Shown: positions 15,621 through 24,517, counted from the first letter of the stretch. The stretch is 64,000 bases of DNA from Actinoplanes subtropicus (GCF_000721705.1 NZ_JOJL01000013.1:62001-126000), one strand, 5' to 3'. Made by a program: numbers and translations. The notes: a model not told the origin generated them from the sequence alone.

Positions 15621-16814
15621 TCAATAGCGGCCCGGCGCGACGTGCCGGGGTCCGTACGGGGCGTGCTCCAGCCAGGACCCGCAGCGCGGCAGCACCGGAG
15701 CCAGCGCCGCCGCGGCGTGCTGTTTCGCCCGCATCAGCCGGCCGGGCCGCAGATGGGCCAGGGCCGTGCCGGCCGCCCGGCCGTTGAAGAGCGCCGCGGC
15801 CCGCCGCCGCTCGGCGAAGGCGTCCACCGCCGCGGCGGCCCCGGCCGGCTCGGCCAGGGCGGTGGCGATCGCCTCGGCCGCGGTCTCCGCGTCGGCGATG
15901 CCGCTGTTCATGCCGCGGGCGCCGAACGGCGGGAACAGGTGCGCGGCCTCGCCGACCAGCAGCACCCGGCCGGAGGCGTCGCGGAAGGCGTCCGCCACCA
16001 CCTGCAGGAAGCGGTACGTCGACACCCACAGCACCCGGTCGGCCCAGCCGGGCCCGACCACCTCGGGCAGCCACCGCTGGACCGCCTCCTCGGTGCCGTA
16101 CGCCGAGGGCGGGTCGTCGTCGCGGCACTGCAGGTCGATCTGGAAGCCGCCGGCGAACGGCACCCGCAGCACGGTCCGGCCGTCCATCGCCGGGTGCTCG
16201 TAGTGGAACACCCGCTCGACCGGCAGCCCGCCGTCCGGCCGGTCCGCCACGTCGACCACCACGTGATGGCCCGGCGACCGGTCGCCCTCCAGCTCGATGC
16301 CGACCGCCGCGCGGACCGCCGAGCGGGCCCCGTCGGCGGCGACCACGTAGCGGGCCTGCCAGGCGGAGCCGTCCGCGGCGGTGACCGTCACCGCGTCGGC
16401 GCCGGCGGTCACCTCGGTCACCCGGGCTCCCCAGTGGAACGTCACGCCCGCGTCGCGGCAGGCGTCCATCAGGAACCGCTCGGTGTCCACCTGGCGGAGG
16501 CTGGCGAACGGCGGCAGCCGGCCGGGCCGGCCCTGGGCGAAGGTCTGCGCGTACACCTCCCGGCCGCGGTACAGGGTGCGGCGGGTCCGCCAGACCACCC
16601 CGTACCGGGCGATGCCGTCGCCGAGGCCGGGGCTCATCCGCTCCAGCGCCGCCAGCGACTCGCGGTGCACGAACAGGGCCCGGCTGCCGGGCCGTACCCG
16701 GTCCTCGGGGCCGGCCTCCAGCACGGTGACCGGCAGCCCCCAGGCGCGCAGCGCCAGCGCGGCGGCCAGGCCGACCGGCCCGGCGCCGACGACGAGAACC
16801 GGGAGCGGGCTCAA
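15621..16814 (-). CDS. FAD-dependent aromatic monooxygenase
   Basis: The 397-residue protein is a class A flavin hydroxylase: VLVVGAGPVGLAAALALRAW binds the ADP part of FAD, AADGARSAVR is the DG motif, and LLVGEAAHLFPPFGARGMNS is the GD motif with Glu in place of Asp. I place the start at the TTG at 16814, which overlaps the TGA of the preceding ligase as TTGA; no ATG or GTG lies before the FAD motif, which begins at residue 5. Translation is therefore probably coupled. In this cluster it could hydroxylate aminobenzoate or its CoA ester; that is inference. Confidence 0.8.
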   Translation of the reverse strand: MSPLPVLVVGAGPVGLAAALALRAWGLPVTVLEAGPEDRVRPGSRALFVHRESLAALERMSPGLGDGIARYGVVWRTRRTLYRGREVYAQTFAQGRPGRLPPFASLRQVDTERFLMDACRDAGVTFHWGARVTEVTAGADAVTVTAADGSAWQARYVVAADGARSAVRAAVGIELEGDRSPGHHVVVDVADRPDGGLPVERVFHYEHPAMDGRTVLRVPFAGGFQIDLQCRDDDPPSAYGTEEAVQRWLPEVVGPGWADRVLWVSTYRFLQVVADAFRDASGRVLLVGEAAHLFPPFGARGMNSGIADAETAAEAIATALAEPAGAAAAVDAFAERRRAAALFNGRAAGTALAHLRPGRLMRAKQHAAAALAPVLPRCGSWLEHAPYGPRHVAPGRY

Positions 16815-18415
16815 GCCGCGACCCAGTTGCCGGCGAGGGACCGCCCCTCGGTGAACAGCTTGGCGATCTCCACCCGCTTGATCTTCCAGGTGCCGGTCCG
16901 CGGCAGGTCGTCGAAGCGGCAGAACACCGGCTCGGCCAGCAGCGGCAGCCCGGCCACCGCGTTCTGCCAGCGCTCCGGCGACAGCGGTTGGTCGTCGCGG
17001 GTGCAGACCACCGGCACCGGCTCGCCGGAGCCGCCCGGCACGATGACGATCTCGCGCAGCTCCTGGAGGCGGGACATCAGCACGTCCTCGAGCTCGAGGT
17101 TGCTGTCCACCGAGTCGATCCGGTCGATCTCCCGGTCCTCCAGGTAGAGCGTGCCCCACTTGCCGATGCTGCCCACGTCGCCCATCCGCCACCAGCCGTC
17201 GTGCAGCTGCTCGGCGTACTGTTCCTCGGCGCCCAGGTAGGTGAGGATGCGGCCGCGGGTGCGGGCCTCGATGTGCCCGTGCTCGCCGCGAGGCAAGGGC
17301 TTTCCGGCGTCGTCGACCACCCGCACCCGGGTGAAGCCGGGCAGGCCGATGCCGACCAGCCGGCCGTTCGCCTTGGCCGCGCTCGACCGGGTGAAGAAGC
17401 GGGCCGCGACCGGGCCGGTCTCGCTCTGCCCGTACAGCTGCATCAGCCACGGGCGGCGGCGGGTGGACGCGCCGAGCAGGCGCTGCACGGTCCGCGGGTG
17501 GATCGCGTCGAAGGTGCTGCCGTAGTGCCGCACGGTGGAGAGCGGGCGGTCCGGCGCTTCGGCCAGGTCCTCCCAGAGCACGAAGGTGTTCGGGTGGGTC
17601 TCCACGATGCCCGGGCGGGCCTTCGCCAGCAGCGGGCCGACGCTGCGCGGGTCGTGGTCGACCATCGCGAGCAGCGGGCTGCCGTTGCGCAGCAGCACGC
17701 CCAGCAGATGATAGAAGCGGGAGTGCACGTACGAGATGCAGATCGCTGCGGTCTCGCCCCGGGTCGGCCAGCCCATCACCTTCTGCGGCACGAGCCGGTT
17801 CCACATCGCGTTCGCGCAGTGCACGGCCAGCTTGGGGATGCCGGTGGTGCCGGAGCTGTGCGTGATCAGCGACGGCTCGCGCACCGCGAGATGCACCGCC
17901 GGCCGCCGCTCGGCGCCGTCGAACTTGGCCAGCGGCATCCCGCCCGCGTCGTGCGCCGCGCGCTCCGCGTCGGCGCCGACCACCAGGATCTGCCGGGTCA
18001 GGCCGGTCAGCGGCAGCCCGTCGAGCCGGCCGCCCAGCTTGGCCGCGTCGGTGATCAGCCACGGCCGGTCGAGGCGGCGCAGCAGCTCGCCGGCGACGGC
18101 ACCGTCCAAGGTGGGCGACAGCAGCGCCGGCACCGCGCCGATCCGGGACAGCGCGCAGGTCAGCAGCGCGAGATCGAAGTTGTCCGACTTGTAGAGGGCG
18201 ACCCGCTCGGTGGGCCGCACGCCGGCCGCCCACAGCTGCGCGGCGAGCGCGTCGACCAGATCGGCGATCGTCCGGTAGGTGTGGTCGAGCCCGGCGGCGA
18301 CCGCTACGTCGAGCGGCTTGTCCAGGGTGACCGTCACCCCGCCGTGCCGCTCGCGGGCCTGCTCGAACATGTCGCCGAGGTAGAACCCCCGGCCGGAGAA
18401 GAAGCGTTGCACCAT
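16811..18415 (-). CDS. AMP-forming acyl-CoA ligase-like enzyme (first of two)
   Basis: This 534-residue ANL adenylating enzyme has the A3 motif THSSGTTGIPKL, LYGQSETGP, the A7 region DGWWRMGDVG and the C-terminal catalytic Lys in PRTGTWKIKRVEI. It activates a carboxylate as an acyl-AMP and passes it to CoA or another acceptor. It starts with ATG at 18415 behind AAAGGGG. The gene follows the second ligase by 19 bases and overlaps the FAD monooxygenase by four. It is only distantly like its neighbour ligase, so the two probably take different acids or acceptors. Substrate unknown. Confidence 0.8.
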   Translation of the reverse strand: MVQRFFSGRGFYLGDMFEQARERHGGVTVTLDKPLDVAVAAGLDHTYRTIADLVDALAAQLWAAGVRPTERVALYKSDNFDLALLTCALSRIGAVPALLSPTLDGAVAGELLRRLDRPWLITDAAKLGGRLDGLPLTGLTRQILVVGADAERAAHDAGGMPLAKFDGAERRPAVHLAVREPSLITHSSGTTGIPKLAVHCANAMWNRLVPQKVMGWPTRGETAAICISYVHSRFYHLLGVLLRNGSPLLAMVDHDPRSVGPLLAKARPGIVETHPNTFVLWEDLAEAPDRPLSTVRHYGSTFDAIHPRTVQRLLGASTRRRPWLMQLYGQSETGPVAARFFTRSSAAKANGRLVGIGLPGFTRVRVVDDAGKPLPRGEHGHIEARTRGRILTYLGAEEQYAEQLHDGWWRMGDVGSIGKWGTLYLEDREIDRIDSVDSNLELEDVLMSRLQELREIVIVPGGSGEPVPVVCTRDDQPLSPERWQNAVAGLPLLAEPVFCRFDDLPRTGTWKIKRVEIAKLFTEGRSLAGNWVAA

Positions 18416-18434
18416 GACGGAAACCCCTTTCCTG

Positions 18435-19946
18435 CTACCAGGAACCGGTGCGGACGATGTGCCGGCGCAGCTTGCCGGTCGGGGTGCGCGGCAGTGCCGG
18501 CACCAGCCGCACGGTGCGCGGCACCTTGAAGGGCGCGAGGCGCCGCCGGGCGAGGCCGATCAGATCGGCCGCCAGCTCGGTCTCGTCGGAAGCGCCGGCC
18601 GGCACGACGAACGCGCGCAGCCTGGTCGCGCCCGTCTCGTCCGGCACGGCGGCGACCGCGACCTCGCGGACCCCGGCATGCTCGGCGAGGACCGTCTCCA
18701 CCTCGAGGGGCGACACGGTGATCCCGCCGACCATCTCCATGTCGTCGACCCGGCCGAGGTGCCGGTAGGTCCCGTCGGCGCCCCGCACGGCCCGGTCGCG
18801 AGTGGACAGCCAGCCGTCGACCAGGACCCGCGCGGTCTGCGCCGGGCGGTTCAGGTACTCCCGCAACAGCGTCGGGCCGTGCACCCAGAGCTCGCCCTCG
18901 GCACCCTCCGGCACCCGGCGGCCGTCGCGGTCGCGCAGCTCCAGCTCGAATCCGGGCACCGGCCAGCCCATCGTGCCCGGCGCGTTGCCGAACACGCCGT
19001 TGGCGCAGAAGGCGTGCCCCGCCTCGGTGGAGCCGATCTGCTCGTAGACCGGCACGCCGAGCAGCGCGGTGACCCGCTCGCCGAGCTCGCGCGGCAGGGT
19101 CTCGCCGGCCGACACCGCGGCCCGCAGCGAGGAATACGAGGAACGCCGGGTGCGCTCGACCAGCCCCGCGTACGCCGAGGGCACCGCGTACAGCATCGTC
19201 ACCTTATGGCGCTCGACCAGCTCGGCCACCTCCTCGGCGGGCGGCCGCCCGGCCACCAGCACGGCGGCCGATCCGGAGAAGAGCGGAAAGACAAAGGCAT
19301 TCCCGAAGCCGTACGCGAAGAACAGCTTGGAAACCGACAGCGTGACGTCGTCCGGCCCGATCCCGAGCACCGGAACGCCGATGGCGGCGTGGTAGAGCGG
19401 CAGGTCCCGGTGGGTGTGCACGACACCCTTCGGCTCACCGGTGGTGCCGGAGGTGTACTGGATGTAGAGCGGGGTGTCCGGGTCGACCCAGTGGGCGCCG
19501 GCCGCCCCGGCCGAGCGGGCCATGGCGAGCAGGTCGGCCACGTCCAGCGCGTGGTCGAACCGGCCCAGCAGGGCGGTCTCGGTCACGCAGAGCCGGGGCC
19601 CGCAGTCCTCGGCGAGCACCTCGTGGTCGGCGACCGTGAGGGCGGGGTTGACCAGCACGGCCACCGCGCCGAGCCGGGCCACCGCGAGGAAAGCGGTTAC
19701 CCAGCCGATGCCGTCCGGCAGGGCGAGCAGCACCCGGTCGCCGGGGCGCACCCCGTGGTCGACGAGCACGCTCGCGGCGCGGGCGGCCAGGTCGTGCACC
19801 TCGCCGTGGGTCCAGACCCGGTCGCCGGTGAGGAACGCCGGGCAAGGCAGCCAGCCCTCCCGCTCGGCCAGCTCGGCGAGGTCGGCGGCCACATTGACCG
19901 GCCGGACGGACGGCGAAAGCGGCGGGGGTACGGACAGGACACTCAT
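18435..19946 (-). CDS. Benzoate-CoA-ligase-like aryl-CoA ligase
   Basis: The 503-residue protein has the ANL motifs IQYTSGTTGEPKGVVHTHRD, IGSTEAGHAFCANGVFG, DGWLSTRD and the C-terminal RTPTGKLRR with the catalytic lysine. The Gly-Ser-Thr-Glu motif and overall order match the benzoate/4-hydroxybenzoate:CoA ligase group, so with pabAB upstream the likely substrate is p-aminobenzoate, giving its CoA thioester (inference). It overlaps pabAB as ATGA. Such ligases prime polyketide synthases in PABA-started polyenes, but no polyketide synthase is present here. Confidence 0.82.
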   Translation of the reverse strand: MSVLSVPPPLSPSVRPVNVAADLAELAEREGWLPCPAFLTGDRVWTHGEVHDLAARAASVLVDHGVRPGDRVLLALPDGIGWVTAFLAVARLGAVAVLVNPALTVADHEVLAEDCGPRLCVTETALLGRFDHALDVADLLAMARSAGAAGAHWVDPDTPLYIQYTSGTTGEPKGVVHTHRDLPLYHAAIGVPVLGIGPDDVTLSVSKLFFAYGFGNAFVFPLFSGSAAVLVAGRPPAEEVAELVERHKVTMLYAVPSAYAGLVERTRRSSYSSLRAAVSAGETLPRELGERVTALLGVPVYEQIGSTEAGHAFCANGVFGNAPGTMGWPVPGFELELRDRDGRRVPEGAEGELWVHGPTLLREYLNRPAQTARVLVDGWLSTRDRAVRGADGTYRHLGRVDDMEMVGGITVSPLEVETVLAEHAGVREVAVAAVPDETGATRLRAFVVPAGASDETELAADLIGLARRRLAPFKVPRTVRLVPALPRTPTGKLRRHIVRTGSW

Positions 19947-22051
19947 CGTTTGGACTCCGCTCGGGGAAGGGCCGGAGCGACCGGGTTGATGCCGCGCAGG
20001 CCGTGCGCGGCCGCGGCGGCCCAGTACGCGCGGATCGGGGCGGCCATCTTGAGCAGCATCTCGTCGTACTCGGCGACCGGGTCGGAGTCGAGCACCACGG
20101 CCCCGCCGGCGCCGATGTGCATCCGGTCCCCGGCGAACACCGCGGTCCGGATCACGATGTTCAGGTCGGCGGTGCCGTTGCAGCCGAGGAAACCGATCGC
20201 GCCGGAGTAGACGCCGCGCGCCTGGGTCTCCAGCGAGTCGATGATCTCCAGGGTGCGCAGTTTCGGGGCGCCGGTCATCGAGCCGCCGGGGAAGCAGGCG
20301 CGCACGCAGTCGATCGCGTCCAGCCCCTCCCGCAGCCGCCCGCGTATGGTCGAGACCAGCTGGTGCACGGTGGCATAGCTCTCGGTCGCCATCAGCTTGG
20401 GCACGTGCACGCTGCCCACCTCGCTGACCCGGCCCAGGTCGTTGCGGAGCAGGTCGACGATCATCAGGTTCTCGGCCCGGGTCTTGGGGTCCTCGGCGAG
20501 CGCGTCGCGCAGCCGCTCGTCCACCTCGGGCCGCTCGTCCCGGTGCGCGGTGCCCTTGATCGGCTTGGTCTCCACCATGCCGTCCCGGTCGATGGTGAGG
20601 AACCGCTCGGGCGACGAACTGGCCACCGCGAGATCGCCGAACTGCAGATACGCGGCGTACGGCGCGGGGTTGAGCCGGCGCAGCAGCAGGTGGTAGCCGA
20701 GCGGGTCGGCGGTGGCCGGCAGCCAGGCGGCGTTGGTCAGGCAGATCTCGTAGCTCTCCCCGGCGAGCAGCTGCCGATGGCACTCCTCGATGTCGGCGAG
20801 GTAGCGCTCGCGCCCGCGGACCAGCCAGGGCTCGACCGGGGGCGAGGCAGTGCCGCTACCGGCGCCTGGTCCTTCGGACGGCGCGGAGAACCCGGGCAGC
20901 TCACGCAGGTACTGCATCGTTTCATCCAGCCAGCCGGCGGCGCCGGCCCGCCCCTCGGCGGTGTCCTCGGCCAGGCAGACCAGGTAGGTGCGCCGCTCCT
21001 GGTGGTCGACCGCGACCAGCCGGTCGGCGAACAGCCAGCAGGCGTCCGGGGTGGCGGCGCGGTGCTTGTTCGGCGCGCCGCAGTCGCCCTTCATCTCGTA
21101 GCCGAAGTAGCCGACGTAGCCGCCGGTGAACGCGAAGGGCAGGCTCGGGTCGTCGTCGACGGTGCGCCGGGCCAGCTCGTGCCGCAGGTAGTCGAAGACG
21201 CTGCCGGCCACCAGTTTCAGCGGCTCCCCCGGGCGCTGCACCTGGGTGGTGCCGGCCGACACGTCGTAGCTGACCCGCTCGGCCAGCGGGCCGTTGCCGT
21301 CGCCGAAGAAGGAGAACCGGGACAGGCCGGGCTCGACCCGGGAGCTGTCCAGCCAGAAGGCGTTCGCCGAGCGGGCGAAGCGGCGGGTGAACGCGACCTC
21401 GGCGTCGACGTGCACGGGCAGGACGCGTACCTCGAGCTTGTACGCGGTCCTGCCGGGCGCGGTCCAGCCGGGGGTGAGCCGGCGGGTGCGGCTGAGGTCG
21501 CGGAAGTTCGCCAGCAGCCGGTGGCCGTGCTCGGTCAGCACCGACTCCGGGTGGAACTGGACTCCCCACAGTGGACGCTCACGGTGCCGCAGGCCCATCA
21601 GCACGCCGTCCTCGGCCCAGGCTGTCGCTGCCAGCGAGGCCGGGAGGGGTTCCCGTACGCGCAAGGAGTGGTACCGGACGGCGGTGAACTCCTGCGGGAT
21701 GCCCGCGAACAGGCCCCGGCCGTCGTGCCGCACCCGGGCCAGGTGGCCGTGCCGGGCCTGCGGCGCCTGCTCCACGGTCGCGCCTTCGAGCACGCCGATG
21801 CCCTGGTGACCCAGGCACACCCCGAGCACCGGCACGCTCGCCTCGGCGAGCACCCGGGCGGACAGCCCGAAGTCGCGTTCCTTGGCCGGATGCCCCGGCC
21901 CGGGCGAGATCACCACGTTGTCGAAGCGGCTCAGGTCGGGCGCCTCTTCGTCGTTGCGTACCACCACCGGCTCGGTCCCCTGCACCTGCGCGATCAGCTG
22001 GAACAGGTTGTAGGTGTACGAGTCGAGGTTGTCGACCAGCAGTGTTCTCAT
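19943..22051 (-). CDS. pabAB: Aminodeoxychorismate synthase, PabA-PabB fusion
   Basis: The 702-residue protein joins a class I glutamine amidotransferase (1-190; Cys79 in GVCLGHQG and FHPES) to a chorismate-binding synthase (about 215-690). The synthase motif KPIKGTAHR, with Lys499, marks aminodeoxychorismate synthase; anthranilate synthases have Ala at that lysine. GGSMTGAPK is also present. It turns chorismate and glutamine into 4-amino-4-deoxychorismate. The ATG at 22051 follows GGGAGAACCTGG. Actinomycetes often hold such fusions in secondary-metabolite clusters in addition to folate genes, as seems the case here. Confidence 0.9.
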   Translation of the reverse strand: MRTLLVDNLDSYTYNLFQLIAQVQGTEPVVVRNDEEAPDLSRFDNVVISPGPGHPAKERDFGLSARVLAEASVPVLGVCLGHQGIGVLEGATVEQAPQARHGHLARVRHDGRGLFAGIPQEFTAVRYHSLRVREPLPASLAATAWAEDGVLMGLRHRERPLWGVQFHPESVLTEHGHRLLANFRDLSRTRRLTPGWTAPGRTAYKLEVRVLPVHVDAEVAFTRRFARSANAFWLDSSRVEPGLSRFSFFGDGNGPLAERVSYDVSAGTTQVQRPGEPLKLVAGSVFDYLRHELARRTVDDDPSLPFAFTGGYVGYFGYEMKGDCGAPNKHRAATPDACWLFADRLVAVDHQERRTYLVCLAEDTAEGRAGAAGWLDETMQYLRELPGFSAPSEGPGAGSGTASPPVEPWLVRGRERYLADIEECHRQLLAGESYEICLTNAAWLPATADPLGYHLLLRRLNPAPYAAYLQFGDLAVASSSPERFLTIDRDGMVETKPIKGTAHRDERPEVDERLRDALAEDPKTRAENLMIVDLLRNDLGRVSEVGSVHVPKLMATESYATVHQLVSTIRGRLREGLDAIDCVRACFPGGSMTGAPKLRTLEIIDSLETQARGVYSGAIGFLGCNGTADLNIVIRTAVFAGDRMHIGAGGAVVLDSDPVAEYDEMLLKMAAPIRAYWAAAAAHGLRGINPVAPALPRAESKR

Positions 22052-22064
22052 CCAGGTTCTCCCG

Positions 22065-23150
22065 TCAACGCCGGTATTGCCTGATCGGCCGCCATTCCGG
22101 CTCGTCGTACTCGTCCTGCACCGCCGGCAGGATCTCGGTGGCGTCCCGCTCGCGGTACCACCGGCCGGGCTGCTGCTCCTCCCAGTAGCGTTCGTCCGGC
22201 TGCGGCTCCTCGCGGTAGCGCCGGGGTTCCGGCTCGGGCTCCGGCTCGGCCGCCTCGCGGTACCAGGAGCCGGATTCCTGCGGCTCGCGGTACCAGCCGC
22301 CGCGGTCCTGCTCGCGATAGCGAGGCTCCGGGTCGTACGAAGGGTCGTACGAGGGTTCGGGCTCCTGCCGGCGCGAGCTGTACCACGGCGCCGGCCCGCC
22401 CGGGGGCTCCCGCCAGTCGTCGTCGGGCCGCTCAGCGGGCCGCTCGCGGGGCGCCACCTCGGCCAGCCAGGCCGGCCCGGCGTCCCCGCCGCCGTACCCG
22501 AAGTCGGCCGTCGCGGTCTCGCCCCCGCTCCAGCCGCGCTGCCGCCGCCCGATCGCGATCCGGCCACCGCCGCCGGGCGGTTCCGGCGCGCCGACATCGA
22601 CGCCCTCGGCCTCCAGGGGCGGCGGGTTGAGCCAGTTCCGCAGCAGCCGCAGCAGGCGGGGCATCATCACCCAGGTGACCACCGCGGTCACCGCGACGCA
22701 CAGGGTGAGCGTGCGCAGGACGGCCGGCACGCCACCGAGGTACGGGATGACCGTCAGGTTGAACACCAGCACCGGCGGGAACACGGCCGCCAGGGTGACC
22801 AGGGCCGTCTTCCACTTGGGCGGCGGCGTGGCCATCCGCGACGACAGGTCGAACCAGGCCCGTACGCCGGTCGTCCGCTTGGTCCGGGCCGGCTGGGCGA
22901 AGCTCGACGCCGACCGCACGAGGCGGGCCCGCGCGGGCGACGCCTCCCACAGTTTCGCGGCCTCCGGGCTCGACCAGCGCGACACGACGTGCCAGTCGTC
23001 CCCGGTCTCGCCCGGCGCGAGGATGCCGCCGCCGAGGTACTCGACGTACTGCGCGGCCTCCTGCAGCATCGCCATGGCCCAGTCGCTGAAGGCGTCCGCA
23101 CCCCCGGGTGTCACCTGGTACGCCACCGTGACCGTCACCGGCTCATCCAC
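22065..23150 (-). CDS. ABM-domain membrane protein with long charged tail
   Basis: The first 100 residues (VTVTVAYQVTPGGADAFSDW, WHVVSRWSSPEAAKLWEAS) resemble the antibiotic-biosynthesis monooxygenase fold (dimeric alpha-beta barrel). Two membrane segments follow (ALVTLAAVFPPVLVFNLTVI and TLTLCVAVTAVVTWVMM). The remaining 190 or so residues are a low-complexity cytosolic or periplasmic tail rich in Glu, Arg, Pro and Tyr with repeated WYRE/RYRE units. I use the GTG at 23150 (nine bases after GGAGG); the TTG just before it (23153) is also possible. It is first in the aminobenzoate unit, 13 bases before pabAB. Function unknown; it may anchor the pathway at the membrane. Confidence 0.65.
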   Translation of the reverse strand: MDEPVTVTVAYQVTPGGADAFSDWAMAMLQEAAQYVEYLGGGILAPGETGDDWHVVSRWSSPEAAKLWEASPARARLVRSASSFAQPARTKRTTGVRAWFDLSSRMATPPPKWKTALVTLAAVFPPVLVFNLTVIPYLGGVPAVLRTLTLCVAVTAVVTWVMMPRLLRLLRNWLNPPPLEAEGVDVGAPEPPGGGGRIAIGRRQRGWSGGETATADFGYGGGDAGPAWLAEVAPRERPAERPDDDWREPPGGPAPWYSSRRQEPEPSYDPSYDPEPRYREQDRGGWYREPQESGSWYREAAEPEPEPEPRRYREEPQPDERYWEEQQPGRWYRERDATEILPAVQDEYDEPEWRPIRQYRR

Positions 23151-23485
23151 CAAATCCCACCTCCGGCGAAGGAACAAACGCCACGGTTCCTAACTGATGC
23201 AGAAACGGCCGAATGAGGCACCGGGAATCGGTCACGCACCTTCGACCATGGACTGCTGTGGCGGTTAGTACGGCCCGCGTACTTCCAGGGTTCAAGCTTC
23301 AACCGAGAATTCTGCGGGTTACCCCGGGGTGTCGAAGCGTAGCGGCTCCATTGTGGCCCCATCACGGCTCTGACCTGCGGATATTTCCTTCGGGAGCTGA
23401 TCTTAAAGAAGACTTCAATAAGCCGTCCTTGCCGATCGCTCGCCGCCGGGCGCACTATCGGTTGCTCACCAGACAGGAGAGCCGA
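23151..23485. promoter_or_regulatory. Divergent promoter region of the aminobenzoate cluster
   Basis: This 335-bp gap between divergent genes is clearly less GC-rich than its surroundings, with AT-rich patches at 23270-23310 and 23388-23430 (for example AATTCTG, TATTTCC and CTTAAAGAAG). It should hold the promoters of the minus-strand unit and of the DUF3050 gene. The plus-strand frame is open here but has no ribosome site or family match. I found no strong palindrome or riboswitch. Confidence 0.45.
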
Positions 23486-24277
23486 ATGCTTCGCTACCAG
23501 TGGGGAAAGACGCATCCCGGAATCGACCTGATCCGGTCGGCGATCGGGCCGGCCCGGGACGAGGTCACCCGGCACCCGATCTACCAGGGACTGCGCGTCG
23601 AGCGGGATCTCACCGTGTTCATGGAGCACCACGTCTTCGCGGTCTGGGACTTCATGTCCCTGCTCAAGTCGCTGCAGCGCCGGCTCACCTGCGTCGACGT
23701 CCCGTGGCTGCCGACCGGGCCGACCGCCAGCCGCCGCCTGATCAACGACATCGTCATGGTCGAGGAGAGCGACGCCCTCGGCAGCGGCTTCACCAGCCAC
23801 TTCGAGCTCTACCGGGCCGGCATGGCCGAGGCGGGCGCGGACACCGGGCCGATAGACCGGCTGCTGGCGATGCTGGGCGTCGGCACCCCGGTGACCGAGG
23901 CGCTGCGCCTGGCCGGCGCCCCGCAGCCGGCCGCCGAGTTCGTCGCCACCACCTTCGGCGTCATCGAGAACGCGCCGACCCACTGCCAGGCCGCCGCGTT
24001 CGCGTTCGGTCGCGAGGACCTCATCCCCGAGATGTTCGACCAGGTCATCTCCGCCGGCGACGAGGCCCGGCTCGGCATCTTCCGGGACTACCTGGCCCGG
24101 CACATCGAGGTCGACGGCGAGGAGCACACCCCGATGGCGATGCAGATGGTCGCCGACCTCTGCGGCGACGACGACAACGCCTGGCGGGAGGCCGCGGCGA
24201 CGGCCACCCGGGTGCTCGAGGCGCGGGCCAAGCTCTGGGACGGCATCATGGCCGCGATCGCCGTCCCGGCGCACTAG
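23486..24277 (+). CDS. DUF3050 heme-oxygenase-like diiron oxidase candidate
   Basis: The 263-residue, all-helical protein matches DUF3050: [40 protein letters not shown] and [17 protein letters not shown] hold conserved Glu and His residues in the order used as metal ligands by heme-oxygenase-like diiron proteins. Members of that wider fold do N-oxygenation, decarboxylation or desaturation. AGGAGAG lies five bases before the ATG at 23486. It is divergent from the aminobenzoate unit and shares its control region; oxidation of the aryl amine is a reasonable but unproven idea. Confidence 0.75.
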   Translation: MLRYQWGKTHPGIDLIRSAIGPARDEVTRHPIYQGLRVERDLTVFMEHHVFAVWDFMSLLKSLQRRLTCVDVPWLPTGPTASRRLINDIVMVEESDALGSGFTSHFELYRAGMAEAGADTGPIDRLLAMLGVGTPVTEALRLAGAPQPAAEFVATTFGVIENAPTHCQAAAFAFGREDLIPEMFDQVISAGDEARLGIFRDYLARHIEVDGEEHTPMAMQMVADLCGDDDNAWREAAATATRVLEARAKLWDGIMAAIAVPAH

Positions 24278-24517
24278 CCGGTCGAGGGTCGGGCGGCCGA
24301 GGTCAGGCGCTGCCGCCCAGGACGATCCGGTCGACCGGAATGCGCACGCTCGTGCGGGTCGGCTCGACCCGGCTGCCGAGCGTCCTGACCTCTCCGACCG
24401 CCGCCCGGACTCACCGGTCCGGGCGGCGCCGGGCAATGTCTTGACTTACGAATGTAAGGTCTCCACCCTATTGGGAGCGCTCCCATCCATCCCGATCAAT
24501 AGGAGGAGGCACTCCCC
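24278..24517. other. Intergenic leader of the GH5 cellulase gene
   Basis: Between the DUF3050 gene and the cellulase gene. It contains TTGACT at 24441-24446 as a possible -35 box, the CebR-like palindrome at 24472-24485, and the ribosome site AGGAGG at 24500-24507 before the ATG. The first 140 bases show nothing I recognise. Confidence 0.45.
24472..24485. promoter_or_regulatory. CebR-type operator
   Basis: TGGGAGCGCTCCCA is a perfect 14-bp palindrome identical to the consensus bound by the cellobiose-responsive LacI repressor CebR in streptomycetes. It lies 32 bases before the cellulase start, where it should block transcription until cellobiose or cellotriose is present. No cebR gene is in the window. 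Confidence 0.8.

Noticed and set aside
16811..16816. Sequencing error fusing ligase and FAD monooxygenase genes
   Set aside because: The TTGA overlap gives each protein its expected end and start, so two coupled genes are the simpler reading.
19943..22051. Anthranilate synthase (TrpE-TrpG fusion)
   Set aside because: The synthase has PIKGT with the PabB lysine, and a PabC-type lyase gene is in the same operon.
23213..23485. N-terminal extension of the DUF3050 protein
   Set aside because: The extension lies in an AT-rich promoter region, has no family match, and a good ribosome site precedes the ATG at 23486.
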